The notes under the pieces were generated by a model. It saw only the letters and a program-made list of their open reading frames with translations. It made no database searches and was not told where the DNA came from. This document shows, in pieces, positions 8,852 through 17,597 of a DNA stretch of 64,000 nucleotides; position 1 is the stretch's first letter; each line of letters begins with the position of its first letter. The translations under genes were made by a program, and so were the position numbers. This DNA comes from G965267185 sp965267185 (GTDB taxonomy: Bacteria; Pseudomonadota; Alphaproteobacteria; UBA6615), in the NCBI GenBank assembly GCA_965267185.1, contig OZ253937.1, positions 248,001-312,000 on the forward strand. The letters are read 5' to 3'.

Positions 8852-9634
8852 ATGCCCCGTCTCGCCGCCAACATTTCCTACCTGTTCACCGAGTTGCCGT
8901 TCCTCGACCGGTTCGCCGCCGCGGCCGACCATGGGTTCAAGGGCGTCGAAATTCTGGTCCCCTACGAGCATGCCCCGGAAGATGTGGCCGCGCGTTTGAC
9001 GGCGCACAATCTCGAATGCGTGCTCATCAACACGCCCTATGGGCTCGCCGAGAAGCATACCGGTCTCGGCGCGGTGCCCGGCCGCGAAGCCGACTTCCGG
9101 GAAGGTGCCCAGCGGGCGCTCGACTATGCGAAAGCTATCGACTGCCCACGCATCCATGCGTTGGCCGGGATGCCGGGTGACGATGGCGACCTCGCGCAAT
9201 GCCGTGCGGTGTTTGTCGACAACCTGCGCGCCATGGCAGCGCAGGCGGCGGAGGCCGGGATCACCATTCTGATCGAGCCCCTCAACACGGGCGATTTCCC
9301 TGGTTATTTCCTCACCCACCAGGATCAGGCCCACGCCATCGTCGGCGACGTGGGGCTGCCCAATGTGAAGGTGCAGATGGATTTCTACCACTGCGAGCTC
9401 GCGGAGGGTGTGAGTGCCGATGATGTACGCCGCTGGATCGGCAACATCGGTCATTTCCAGATCGCCAGCGCGCCGGACCGGACCGAACCCGACGCCGGCG
9501 AGCTCGACTACGCCGCTCTGTTTTCCCTAATCGACGAGCTCGGGTTCGACGGCTGGGTCGGCACCGAGTATAAGCCGCGCGGCGATACCGTCGCCGGTCT
9601 CGGCTGGGCGGCACCCTACGGGATCACCGCCTAG
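8852..9634 (+). CDS. Hydroxypyruvate isomerase-like TIM-barrel protein
   Basis: This 260-residue protein matches the Hyi/OtnI-type xylose-isomerase-like barrel. It begins PRLAANISYLFTELPFLDRF and contains GFKGVEILVPYEH, LIEPLNTGDFPGYFL, KVQMDFYHCE (metal-site region) and GWVGTEYKPRG. Family members interconvert hydroxypyruvate and tartronate semialdehyde or related keto sugars. The ATG begins one base after the preceding stop codon, so translation is probably coupled to the molybdenum enzyme. This makes a two- or three-gene functional unit likely, though the pathway joining them is not obvious. Confidence 0.88.
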   Translation: MPRLAANISYLFTELPFLDRFAAAADHGFKGVEILVPYEHAPEDVAARLTAHNLECVLINTPYGLAEKHTGLGAVPGREADFREGAQRALDYAKAIDCPRIHALAGMPGDDGDLAQCRAVFVDNLRAMAAQAAEAGITILIEPLNTGDFPGYFLTHQDQAHAIVGDVGLPNVKVQMDFYHCELAEGVSADDVRRWIGNIGHFQIASAPDRTEPDAGELDYAALFSLIDELGFDGWVGTEYKPRGDTVAGLGWAAPYGITA

Positions 9635-9663
9635 ACGAACTGCCGTTATAAGAACCGCGTGGA

Positions 9664-10173
9664 TTACGCGGCGTCTTCGCGGCGCGGCAGTTTCCACTCA
9701 GGACGGATGAAGTGGCAGGTGTAGCCGTGGGGAATCCGCTCCAGGTAATCCTGATGCTCGGGCTCGGCTTCCCAGAAGTCGCCCACGGGTTCCACTTCGG
9801 TCACCACCTTGCCCGGCCAAAGGCCCGAGGCGTCCACATCGGCGATCGTGTTTTCCGCCTCCTGCTTTTGCGCCTCGCTGGTGTAGTAGATCGCCGAGCG
9901 GTAGCTCGGCCCGAGATCGTTGCCTTGCCGGTTGAGCGTCGAGGGGTCGTGGATCTGGAAGAAGAATTCCAGCAGCGTGCGGTAACTTATCTGCGCCGGA
10001 TCGAAAATGATCTCGATGCCTTCGGCATGGGTCCCGTGGTTGCGGTAGGTCGCATTGGCGACATCGCCGCCAGTGTAGCCGACGCGGGTGGACTCCACGC
10101 CCGGCAGTTTGCGGATCAGGTCTTGCATGCCCCAAAAGCAGCCGCCGGCAAGAACAGCACGTTCCGTCGTCAT
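9664..10173 (-). CDS. msrA: Peptide-methionine (S)-S-oxide reductase MsrA
   Basis: This 169-residue enzyme reduces the S epimer of methionine sulfoxide in proteins, using a thiol relay. The catalytic GCFWG is near residue 11, followed by TRVGYTGGDVANATYRNHGTHAEG, EIIFDPAQISYRTLLEFFF and HDPSTLNRQGNDLGPSYRSAIYY, all diagnostic. Its start overlaps the msrB stop in an ATGA junction, so the two are co-translated. It ends 30 bases from the convergent isomerase gene. The call is secure. Confidence 0.97.
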   Translation of the reverse strand: MTTERAVLAGGCFWGMQDLIRKLPGVESTRVGYTGGDVANATYRNHGTHAEGIEIIFDPAQISYRTLLEFFFQIHDPSTLNRQGNDLGPSYRSAIYYTSEAQKQEAENTIADVDASGLWPGKVVTEVEPVGDFWEAEPEHQDYLERIPHGYTCHFIRPEWKLPRREDAA

Positions 10174-10619
10174 CGGATGTCCTCCACTTGGTCGATATAG
10201 GCGCCGTAACCTTCGCTCTCCATATCATCGCGATGGATGAACTTCAAAGAGGCCGAGTTGATGCAATAGCGCAGACCGCCCCGGTCCGGCGGACCATCGG
10301 GAAAGACGTGCCCCAGGTGGCTGTCGCCGTGGGCCGAGCGCACCTCGGTGCGGATCATGCCATGGCTGTTGTCGCTCAATTCGTTGACGTGGGCGGGTTC
10401 GATCGGCTTGGTAAAGCTCGGCCAGCCGCAGCCTGAATCGAACTTGTCGGACGACGCGAACAACGGTTCGCCCGACACGATATCGACATAGATGCCCGGC
10501 TCGTGATTATCGAGGTATTCGCCGGTGCCGGGGCGTTCGGTGCCGCTTTGCTGCGTTACGTAGAATTGCTCGGGCGTTAGGCGCGATATGGCTTCTTCGC
10601 TTTTGCGATAGTCGGGCAC
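10170..10619 (-). CDS. msrB: Peptide-methionine (R)-S-oxide reductase MsrB, zinc-less type
   Basis: This 149-residue enzyme reduces the R epimer of methionine sulfoxide and complements MsrA. The catalytic cysteine is in RYCINSASLKF, and KFDSGCGWPSF and HLGHVFPDGP are also present. The two CxxC pairs that bind structural zinc in many MsrB proteins are replaced by FASSDKF and SAHGDSH, so this belongs to the metal-free class. It is the first gene of an msrB-msrA operon. The promoter should lie in the roughly 240 bases shared with the divergent dsbB. Confidence 0.96.
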   Translation of the reverse strand: MPDYRKSEEAISRLTPEQFYVTQQSGTERPGTGEYLDNHEPGIYVDIVSGEPLFASSDKFDSGCGWPSFTKPIEPAHVNELSDNSHGMIRTEVRSAHGDSHLGHVFPDGPPDRGGLRYCINSASLKFIHRDDMESEGYGAYIDQVEDIR

Positions 10620-10857
10620 AGGCTCTCTCCCTCGGTATTTCGTCTACGCATAAATGGTCTTTCCGAGGCGATCCGTCCAGTACCCAAAAAGGCCAAGGAT
10701 TCCAACGGGGTCGGCCAGCGCGGCAATATGACACGTAGCGATTGCCCGCCCGCTCGCCGATATCTGGAGCGTAAATTATGGATCGCTAAAGTAATCCGCC
10801 GCCGTAGGGGGAGGGGCGGAAGTGTATACTGGCGGTTCGAGATACGGGGCGGTAAGC

Positions 10858-11394
10858 ATGACGCCACGAGCCGAGTTGGCGGGGATATCGTTAACGCCGA
10901 CGCGTGCCCTTTGGGGTGTGTGCGCGGCGAGCGTTGTCGTGCTCGGGGCGGCGCTGCTCTCTCAATATGTCGGCGGTTTGCAGCCTTGCGTGCTGTGCCT
11001 TTATCAACGGGTGCCCTACGCGCTGACCATCGGTGTGAGCGGGCTGGCGCTAATCGCCTTTAGCCGCGGTATGGTGGGGCCGGGCTTGGCGCGCGGCGGG
11101 CTCGCGCTCTGCGCGGCGATATTTTTGGCCGGTGCCGGCATTGCCGCCTTTCACGTCGGGGTCGAGCAAGGGTGGTGGTCGGGGACCCAAGGGTGTTCGG
11201 GGCCCGATTTGAACGCGCTCACAATCGATCAGCTACGTGAGCATCTTATGCAACAGCCGGTGGTCCGTTGCGACGAGGTTGCGTGGTCGCTGTTTGGCGT
11301 GTCGATGGCCGGTTACAACATTTTAACCTCGCTCGTTTTGTCTGGCTTTTGCCTTTGGGTAGCGCGTGCGAAGACTTCGGAGATCGAAACATGA
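10858..11394 (+). CDS. dsbB: Disulfide bond formation protein DsbB
   Basis: This inner-membrane protein of about 178 residues passes electrons from DsbA-like thiol oxidases to quinone. It has four hydrophobic segments. The first periplasmic pair is CVLC in LQPCVLCLYQRVPY, and the second cysteines lie in the loop with GCSGPDL and VVRCDEVAW. I prefer the ATG at 10858; the frame also allows a GTG at 10822. The stop overlaps the start of the next gene as ATGA, linking it to its thioredoxin-fold partner. Confidence 0.92.
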   Translation: MTPRAELAGISLTPTRALWGVCAASVVVLGAALLSQYVGGLQPCVLCLYQRVPYALTIGVSGLALIAFSRGMVGPGLARGGLALCAAIFLAGAGIAAFHVGVEQGWWSGTQGCSGPDLNALTIDQLREHLMQQPVVRCDEVAWSLFGVSMAGYNILTSLVLSGFCLWVARAKTSEIET

Positions 11395-12032
11395 GACGTA
11401 CTGGAAACATCTCAAGCGTCGGGCGCGCTGTTTGGGCGGTTGCCGCCATGGTGTTCGTCCTCGCCGTGGTGGCGGTCCCACCGCTGGCGAGCGCGGATAT
11501 CGATGTCGAGGCGGCGCTCAAGGAACGGGTGATCGGCGACCCGGCGGCCCCGGTAACCGTGATCGAGTATGCATCTCTGACGTGCCCGGCTTGTGCGAGC
11601 TTCCACAACGATGCCTACAAGACTTTCAAGAAGCGCTATATCGATACCGGTAAGGTCAAGCTGATCTATCGCGATTTTCCCTTCGACGGCGTCGGGCTAC
11701 GGGCCGCGATGATGGCGCGCTGCGGCGTCCACGAACGCTACTTTCCCCTTATTGCCTTGCTGTTCCGCAATCAGCATATCTGGTCCCAGGCCCCGGATCC
11801 GCTGGCGGAGCTGGTCAAAATCGGCCCATTCGCTGGAATTGACAAACCGACGTTCGATGAATGTATGGCGTCTGAGGAACTAACCGACGGCATCCTGCGC
11901 GTGCGTCAAGCTGCAGCATCCCGTGGTGTACAGCGCACGCCGTCCTTCGTGATCGACAACCGGATTTATCCCGGCCCGCTTTCGGCCCGACAACTCGCCA
12001 AAATCGTCGATCCGCTACTGAAGGATCGGTAA
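11391..12032 (+). CDS. DsbA-family thiol:disulfide oxidoreductase, periplasmic
   Basis: This 214-residue protein has an N-terminal hydrophobic signal or anchor (about residues 13-34, ending near LASA). A thioredoxin-fold domain of the DsbA/BdbD/DsbG type follows, with active site CPAC in ASLTCPACASFH near residue 64 and the cis-proline region VQRTPSFVIDN near 183. IYRDFPFDGVGLRAAMMARC is the typical DsbA helical insertion. It overlaps dsbB by four bases and is probably its reduced-state partner. Upstream extension of the frame lies inside dsbB and is not coding. Confidence 0.92.
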   Translation: MRRTGNISSVGRAVWAVAAMVFVLAVVAVPPLASADIDVEAALKERVIGDPAAPVTVIEYASLTCPACASFHNDAYKTFKKRYIDTGKVKLIYRDFPFDGVGLRAAMMARCGVHERYFPLIALLFRNQHIWSQAPDPLAELVKIGPFAGIDKPTFDECMASEELTDGILRVRQAAASRGVQRTPSFVIDNRIYPGPLSARQLAKIVDPLLKDR

Positions 12033-12040
12033 GTGTGGCG

Positions 12041-12976
12041 TTAGGGATCCAACGGGGCGGGATCCCACGTCCCCCACGCGATCCAGATGGTAGGGTCTTC
12101 GCGCAGAAAGCGCTCGAGCGGCGCGCCATAGGCCTGTGCCATAGACGTCTCGAACCGGGCGCCGTCGCCGACGCCGCGGAGCGGCGCTTCGACGCGAACG
12201 ATGAAGCTGCCCGATGGTGACGGCGTCGTGAAAACCGGCAGCACGATGGCGCCGGTCTTGCGGCTCATCGCCGGCGCTGCGCGGCCGAGTTCGAATGTAC
12301 CGTCCAGACACGATATCTTGATCGAGCTGGCGCCCGTGATCGCAGTGATCGAAACGACGTTGTTGTCCCGCAAGCGTCGCTCGAGCGTTCTCAGCGATCG
12401 AACCTGTGCGTCCGACGACATGACGATCCGCTCGCGCAAAAAACGGTTTTCCGCCGCGACATGTAGCCGCGTTGTAAACACCCGGCTGAACCAGCTCCCC
12501 GAACCGCGATGTCCGGGGATGCTCAAATGGCTGAGCGGGATACCAGCCTCGGCCATCGCCGCCTTCGCCACGTAGTCGCTGTATTTTGCGTTGCAGACCA
12601 GCAGGATGACCCCGTGGCCCCGTGCGAGCCCAGCATCGATGTGCTCGCGGCCCTCCAGTTCGGTCGGTAGCCGCCCGCCGCCCGGACGGAACAGGCGAAG
12701 CATAAGCGCGATTTCATGATACGTGCTGTGAAGGCGTTTGATATCGAAGCTACGCGGCGTGCCTTGATAAGATGTTCGCACGATGGCGTCGCCGAACCGT
12801 TTGGAACCCGTCAACGAAGGGCGACGGACGTATGAGTGAATCACGGCCATCGGACCTATGGCCGGCCAGATCCATCGCAGGGGCACAAACCACCCCACCA
12901 GCGCCAAGAACGAGTATGTGACGAAACTGGTGAGATCGCTTGCCGAGATAAGGCGTTTCGGAGTCGTGTCTCTCAT
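12041..12976 (-). CDS. Lysophospholipid / lipid A acyltransferase-like protein (LpxL/LPLAT family) with altered catalytic motif
   Basis: This 311-residue protein has an N-terminal hydrophobic segment (about 15-45) and the general layout of lauroyl/myristoyl acyltransferases: GHGVILLVCNAKYSDYVAKAA, then IVMSSDAQVRSLRTLERRLRD, MSRKTGAIVLPVF and the final WIAWGTWDP. In the family the first segment carries the HX4(D/E) catalytic motif. Here the histidine position reads asparagine 129, with aspartate 134 kept. It may be a non-canonical or inactive homologue. It is convergent with the DsbA-like gene and divergent from the efflux operon. Confidence 0.72.
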   Translation of the reverse strand: MRDTTPKRLISASDLTSFVTYSFLALVGWFVPLRWIWPAIGPMAVIHSYVRRPSLTGSKRFGDAIVRTSYQGTPRSFDIKRLHSTYHEIALMLRLFRPGGGRLPTELEGREHIDAGLARGHGVILLVCNAKYSDYVAKAAMAEAGIPLSHLSIPGHRGSGSWFSRVFTTRLHVAAENRFLRERIVMSSDAQVRSLRTLERRLRDNNVVSITAITGASSIKISCLDGTFELGRAAPAMSRKTGAIVLPVFTTPSPSGSFIVRVEAPLRGVGDGARFETSMAQAYGAPLERFLREDPTIWIAWGTWDPAPLDP

Positions 12977-13298
12977 GGGCGCGTGTGGCGCCTGTCGGCT
13001 CTATCGCAAAGTGTAATCACCGTGCACTCGATAGTCTCAACTGCGATTCGCGCCAACGCTGGCGGGGTGGTCGACGGGCACATTCTCTAACCGATTAATA
13101 TCTGACAAAGGTTAATGGCGGGTCTTGTGCCCCGGATCGTAAGCGAGGTTGATCATGGAGCCGATCGCGGCGTCACCGTGCTGCTTTTTGATATATCGAA
13201 GTTCCAACAACACGCTGCGGTATCAATGTCCTAGCCAAAGCTCGTGAAGTCGGACTAGTCTCCGGACTGGAGCTTCGATCGGAATACGAGGAGTAATT
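12977..13298. other. Intergenic region between divergent acyltransferase-like and RND efflux genes
   Basis: No convincing gene is present in these 322 bases. The region should hold promoters for both flanking units. It contains two copies of CGGACT at 13251-13256 and 13263-13268, and a strong ribosome-binding sequence GAGGAG just before the adaptor start. No regulator gene is adjacent, so any operator is unassigned. Confidence 0.6.
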
Positions 13299-14393
13299 AT
13301 GCGTAGCGCCCGTCGTCTGCCGCGGCTTGCCGCGTTGTTCGTTGTTGCAGTTCTGACGGGATGTGAAGACGAGGCTCCTGAAACCGCCGAGCGTATTCGC
13401 GCGATTAAGCCCTATTTCGTTGTCGAGCCCGCGGGCGGTGACGTGCGGCGCTATTCCGGAACAATAGTTGCGGCGAACACGTCGATGCTCAGTTTTGCGG
13501 TGTCCGGCACTGTGCAAAGCGTCGAGGTCAGCAAAGGCGATCATGTTGTCGAAGGGCAACTACTGGCGACACTCGATGTGGCGCCGTTCGAGCTCGACGT
13601 TCAGGCCGCGCGGTCGCAACGCGCCACCGCGCAAGCCGAGTTCGACAACCGCAAAGTCGATCTCGACCGGCAGCGGCAGCTTTTCGAACGCGGCTGGGTC
13701 GCTAAAGCGGCGCTAGATCAAGCCATCGCCGCGTTCGAAGCCGCCGAGGGTGAGCTTAATCTCGCGCGGTCGCGCCTCGGCCTCGCCGAACGGGATTTGT
13801 CGAATGCCGGCTTGGAGGCACCGTTCGACGGTGTCATCGCCGTGCGTGACATCGAGCCCTTCGTCGAAGTTTCAAAAGGGCAGACGATCTTGCAGCTTGA
13901 TTCGGATGGGGCCCTCGAGATCGATCTATCGATCCCCGATTCTGTTGTGAGCCAACTCTCCGTCGGTGCACCGATAACGATTGAGGCGCTTACGGTAGCC
14001 GGCTGCGGCTGCACCGGCCGTATTACCGAAATCGGCGCTGCCGCCGGCGCGGCGAACGCCGTGCCTATCACCGCGGCCATCCTTACGAGCCCTGGGGGGT
14101 TGTTACCGGGCATGGCGGTCGAAGCCAGCGTCGTGTTGGCCAACAATGACGGGCCACGCGGTTTTCTGGCGCCGTTGGTCGCGATCGCACCCGGAGACGA
14201 TACCGCGCAGGGTTATGTCTTCAAGTACGATTCAGCGAACGGTGTCGTGCGGAAAACGCCGGTACAGGGCGCCGGCGTGGTCAGCGGCAACTTGGTGAGC
14301 ATTGGTGAGGGCGTGGAAGCTGGCGACATTATCGCTGCGGCGGGGGTCAGTTTCTTGCGCGATGGTCAGCGCGTGAAGCTGCTCGGGGAATGA
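13299..14393 (+). CDS. RND efflux periplasmic adaptor (HlyD/MFP family lipoprotein)
   Basis: This 364-residue protein begins with a lipoprotein signal ending in the lipobox LTGC near residue 24, so it should be anchored to the outer face of the inner membrane. The halves of the lipoyl domain are SGTVQSVEVSKGDHVVEGQLLATLD and ERDLSNAGLEAPFDGVIAVRDIE, separated by an alpha-hairpin with coiled-coil character (about residues 103-165). It would bridge the following permease to an outer-membrane channel. No channel gene is in the window. GAGGAG precedes the ATG. The permease starts 28 bases downstream, so the two form an operon. Confidence 0.93.
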   Translation: MRSARRLPRLAALFVVAVLTGCEDEAPETAERIRAIKPYFVVEPAGGDVRRYSGTIVAANTSMLSFAVSGTVQSVEVSKGDHVVEGQLLATLDVAPFELDVQAARSQRATAQAEFDNRKVDLDRQRQLFERGWVAKAALDQAIAAFEAAEGELNLARSRLGLAERDLSNAGLEAPFDGVIAVRDIEPFVEVSKGQTILQLDSDGALEIDLSIPDSVVSQLSVGAPITIEALTVAGCGCTGRITEIGAAAGAANAVPITAAILTSPGGLLPGMAVEASVVLANNDGPRGFLAPLVAIAPGDDTAQGYVFKYDSANGVVRKTPVQGAGVVSGNLVSIGEGVEAGDIIAAAGVSFLRDGQRVKLLGE

Positions 14394-14421
14394 TACATCA
14401 CCGTTGGGCTGGGGCTGAACG

Positions 14422-17400
14422 ATGAACCTAGCGAAGCTTGCCCTCGATAACTCCCGCATAACCGTCAGCGGCATGCTGATCATCGCGTTGCTCGGCATCA
14501 CGACGTTCCTATCCTACCCACGCGCCGAAGACCCGACGATCACCATCCGAGAATCGAACGTGACAGCGTTCTTTCCCGGGATGTCGCCGGACCGGGTCGA
14601 GGAGCTGATCACCAAGCCGCTTGAAGCGGCGATGCGCGAAATCGCCGAGATCGACGACATCGAATCGACGTCGAAAACCGGCTCCGCAAAACTCAAGTTG
14701 GTACTCCGCGATGAAATTGACGATTTGGACGCAGTCTTCCAGGAGATCCGCAACAAGGCAGATGATGTAAAGCCCGATTTACCAGCGGGTACAGATGGGC
14801 CCTTCATAAATGACGAAGTGGGGCTGACCGCGGTCGCCACCATCGCTCTGTGGGCCGATGGCTTCACGCTGGCGGAGATGCGCGACGTGGCCCGCGACGC
14901 GCGTGACCGGATTAATACGCTGGCGGGTGTCCGCAAGGTCGAAATATTCGGTGTCCAGGACGAGCGTATTTTTCTCGAGTCCACGCCCGCGCGGCTGGCC
15001 CAGCTAGGTGTGTCGCCAAGCGAGGTGTTTGGCGCGCTGTCGCAGCAGAACATCATCGAACCAGGCGGCGAAATTGTCGCCGACGGGCGAACGTTGCTGA
15101 TCGAACCATCGGGCAACCTGGAATCTGTCGATGAGATTCGTGGCGTCGTGTTCCGTATACCCAATACCGACCGCGTGTTGCGGCTCGATGAAGTGTTGAC
15201 GGTTCGCCGCGATCTGGTGGATCCGCCCGTGCGCCCGTCGTTCTTCAACGACCGGCCAACGATTATCCTGTCCGTGTCGACCGTCGAGGGCACCAACAAC
15301 GTGGAGTTCGGCGAGCGGCTAACGGCGATAGTCGAAGACATCGAGCAGGGGCTGCCCATCGGATATGTTCTGGACTACGCCACGTTCCAGCCCGATCTAA
15401 TCGCTGCTGCGGTCGATGGCGCGGTGTCCAACGTCTACCAGACGCTTGTTATCGTGCTCCTCGTTGTCATGGTGTTTTTGGGGCTGCGTACCGGCCTCAT
15501 CGTTGGATCATTCGTGCCGCTCACCATGCTGCTTGGCATAATTGTCATGCGCATGATGGAAGTTGAGCTGCAGCGTATGTCGATCGCCGCGACGATCATT
15601 GCGCTGGGCTTGCTGGTCGATAACGGCATCGTGGTTGCAGAAGATATTCGGGTTCGGCTCGGACGCGGAGTCGACCGGCTTCAGGCTGCCGCCGAATCTG
15701 GCCGTACACTGGCGCTTCCATTGCTCACGTCATCGCTAACGACGATCTTCGCCTTCCTGCCGATGCTGCTCATCGACGGTGGGGCGGGTGAATTTATTCG
15801 CTCGCTCGCACAAGTGGTCGCGATCCTTCTGCTCGGCTCCTGGGTGTTGTCGATGACGGTGACGCCGGCCATGTGCGTGTGGTTCATGAAGGTTCCGGTG
15901 GTCGCCAACGAAGCGCCCGGCGCGGCCTACAGCGGGACGATGTACGCGATCTACCGGCGAATTCTAGGCCTGTTCCTGAAATGGCGATGGGGGGCAATCC
16001 TTATTTTGATCGCGTTGCTGGTCGGCGCCGTTCAGCTTCTTGGCACCGTAAAAACCGAGTTCTTTCCTTTGGGTGACCGCAATCAACTGCTGGTGCAGCT
16101 GGACTTCGAAGCAGGCACCGATGTGCGTGAAACTCAAGCCGACACACGCAAACTAACGGCGTGGTTGCGCGATGAAGAAGTGAATCCGGAGGTCTCCAGC
16201 CACATTGCCTATATCGGTTATGGCGGGCCGCGCTTCTTCCTGGCGCTGCCGCCGGTCGAACCCGACCCTCACCGCGCCTTCATCATTGTTAACACCAAGA
16301 CCTTCGACGATGTGAGGCCCGTGATCGACCGGGTGAACGCATTCGCTGACGCGAACATGCCCGCGGCGCAGGTGGACGCCAAGCGGATGTGGTTCGGTGA
16401 ATCCGAGCCCGGCTTGGTTCAAATCAGGCTGATCGGTCCTGACCGCGATCTCCTGGTCGAGCGGGCCGAGCGGCTGATTGCGGCGTTCCACCAGGTGCCC
16501 GGCACGGTGGGCATCAAGCACGATTGGGAGAACAAGATCCTGACTGTCGTCGCCGACGTGGACCAGGCCCGCGCGCGCCGCGCTGGGGTGACATCGAGCG
16601 ACGTCGCCGGTGCGCTGAGCGCGACCTTCGCTGGCCGGGCAATCAGCGACTACCGCGAAGGCGACAAAGTGATCCCCATCGTGTTTCGCGGCGACGACAG
16701 CCTGCGCTTTTCGCTCTCCGGTCTGCAGCGGGTGCAGGTTTACTCGCCGACGACCGACAGCGCGGTTGCACTGAGCCAGGTGGCGAACCTGCGCCCGGAA
16801 TGGCGTTTCAGCCGGATCGAACGGCGCAACCAAGAGCGCGTGCTCACCGTCGACGCGCGCAATCCCACGATACCGGCGCCGCAGCTTCTGCAGGCGGTCG
16901 CACCGGTGCTCGATGCGCTCGACATGCCGGCGGGGCACCGCTTCGAGATTGGTGGCGAAATCGAGGACCAGGCCGAGGCCAACGAGAAACTATTCGGCAT
17001 GTTGCCACTAGCCTTGGCCGGGATCATTGTTTTGCTGGTGGGGCAGTTCAATTCGTTCCGCAAAGGCGGGATCGTGTTGGCGACGATTCCCCTGATTCTC
17101 ATCGGCGGCACGTTGGGGCTTATCGTCATGAACGCGCCGTTCGGCTTCATGGTGATCCTCGGCTTCTTCAGCTTGGCCGGAATATTGATCAACAACGGCA
17201 TTGTTTTGATCGACCGTATACAGATCGAGCAAGCCGCCGGGCGCGAACCGCTCGACGCCGTGGTAACGGCGTGTCTGGCACGGCTGCGCCCGATCTTGAT
17301 GACGACATTGACCACCGTGCTCGGCCTGATCCCGCTGATCTTGTTCGGCGGCGCGCTGTTCTTCGGCATGGCCAGCGTGATCGCCTTCGGATTGCTGGTT

Positions 17401-17508
17401 GCAACATTTCTCACACTGGGATTTGTGCCGGCGCTTTACACCTTGCTATTCAGGGTATCGACGAAAGACGCGTTGACGGCGGTGCGGTCGGCGCCAGGTG
17501 CGAACTAG
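14422..17508 (+). CDS. RND efflux transporter permease subunit (HAE/AcrB-like)
   Basis: This 1028-residue inner-membrane pump has the expected duplicated layout: a transmembrane helix near residue 12-32, large periplasmic loops, and helix bundles near 330-470 and 850-1010. The fourth-helix motif reads LLVDNGIVVAED (D400, N401), where AcrB has two aspartates. The tenth-helix motif reads ILINNGIVLID (N924), where AcrB has the essential lysine. The proton relay therefore differs from that of AcrB, a state also seen in other RND branches. Substrate range is not predictable from this. Confidence 0.95.
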   Translation: MNLAKLALDNSRITVSGMLIIALLGITTFLSYPRAEDPTITIRESNVTAFFPGMSPDRVEELITKPLEAAMREIAEIDDIESTSKTGSAKLKLVLRDEIDDLDAVFQEIRNKADDVKPDLPAGTDGPFINDEVGLTAVATIALWADGFTLAEMRDVARDARDRINTLAGVRKVEIFGVQDERIFLESTPARLAQLGVSPSEVFGALSQQNIIEPGGEIVADGRTLLIEPSGNLESVDEIRGVVFRIPNTDRVLRLDEVLTVRRDLVDPPVRPSFFNDRPTIILSVSTVEGTNNVEFGERLTAIVEDIEQGLPIGYVLDYATFQPDLIAAAVDGAVSNVYQTLVIVLLVVMVFLGLRTGLIVGSFVPLTMLLGIIVMRMMEVELQRMSIAATIIALGLLVDNGIVVAEDIRVRLGRGVDRLQAAAESGRTLALPLLTSSLTTIFAFLPMLLIDGGAGEFIRSLAQVVAILLLGSWVLSMTVTPAMCVWFMKVPVVANEAPGAAYSGTMYAIYRRILGLFLKWRWGAILILIALLVGAVQLLGTVKTEFFPLGDRNQLLVQLDFEAGTDVRETQADTRKLTAWLRDEEVNPEVSSHIAYIGYGGPRFFLALPPVEPDPHRAFIIVNTKTFDDVRPVIDRVNAFADANMPAAQVDAKRMWFGESEPGLVQIRLIGPDRDLLVERAERLIAAFHQVPGTVGIKHDWENKILTVVADVDQARARRAGVTSSDVAGALSATFAGRAISDYREGDKVIPIVFRGDDSLRFSLSGLQRVQVYSPTTDSAVALSQVANLRPEWRFSRIERRNQERVLTVDARNPTIPAPQLLQAVAPVLDALDMPAGHRFEIGGEIEDQAEANEKLFGMLPLALAGIIVLLVGQFNSFRKGGIVLATIPLILIGGTLGLIVMNAPFGFMVILGFFSLAGILINNGIVLIDRIQIEQAAGREPLDAVVTACLARLRPILMTTLTTVLGLIPLILFGGALFFGMASVIAFGLLVATFLTLGFVPALYTLLFRVSTKDALTAVRSAPGAN

Positions 17509-17597
17509 ATGGTGCCGGTCTTGGGGGGACCAGGCGAACTTTCTAGCGCGTGGGTGTTACGAGAACTGTGACGGCGGAAACGCCAGCGGGGTGAACT

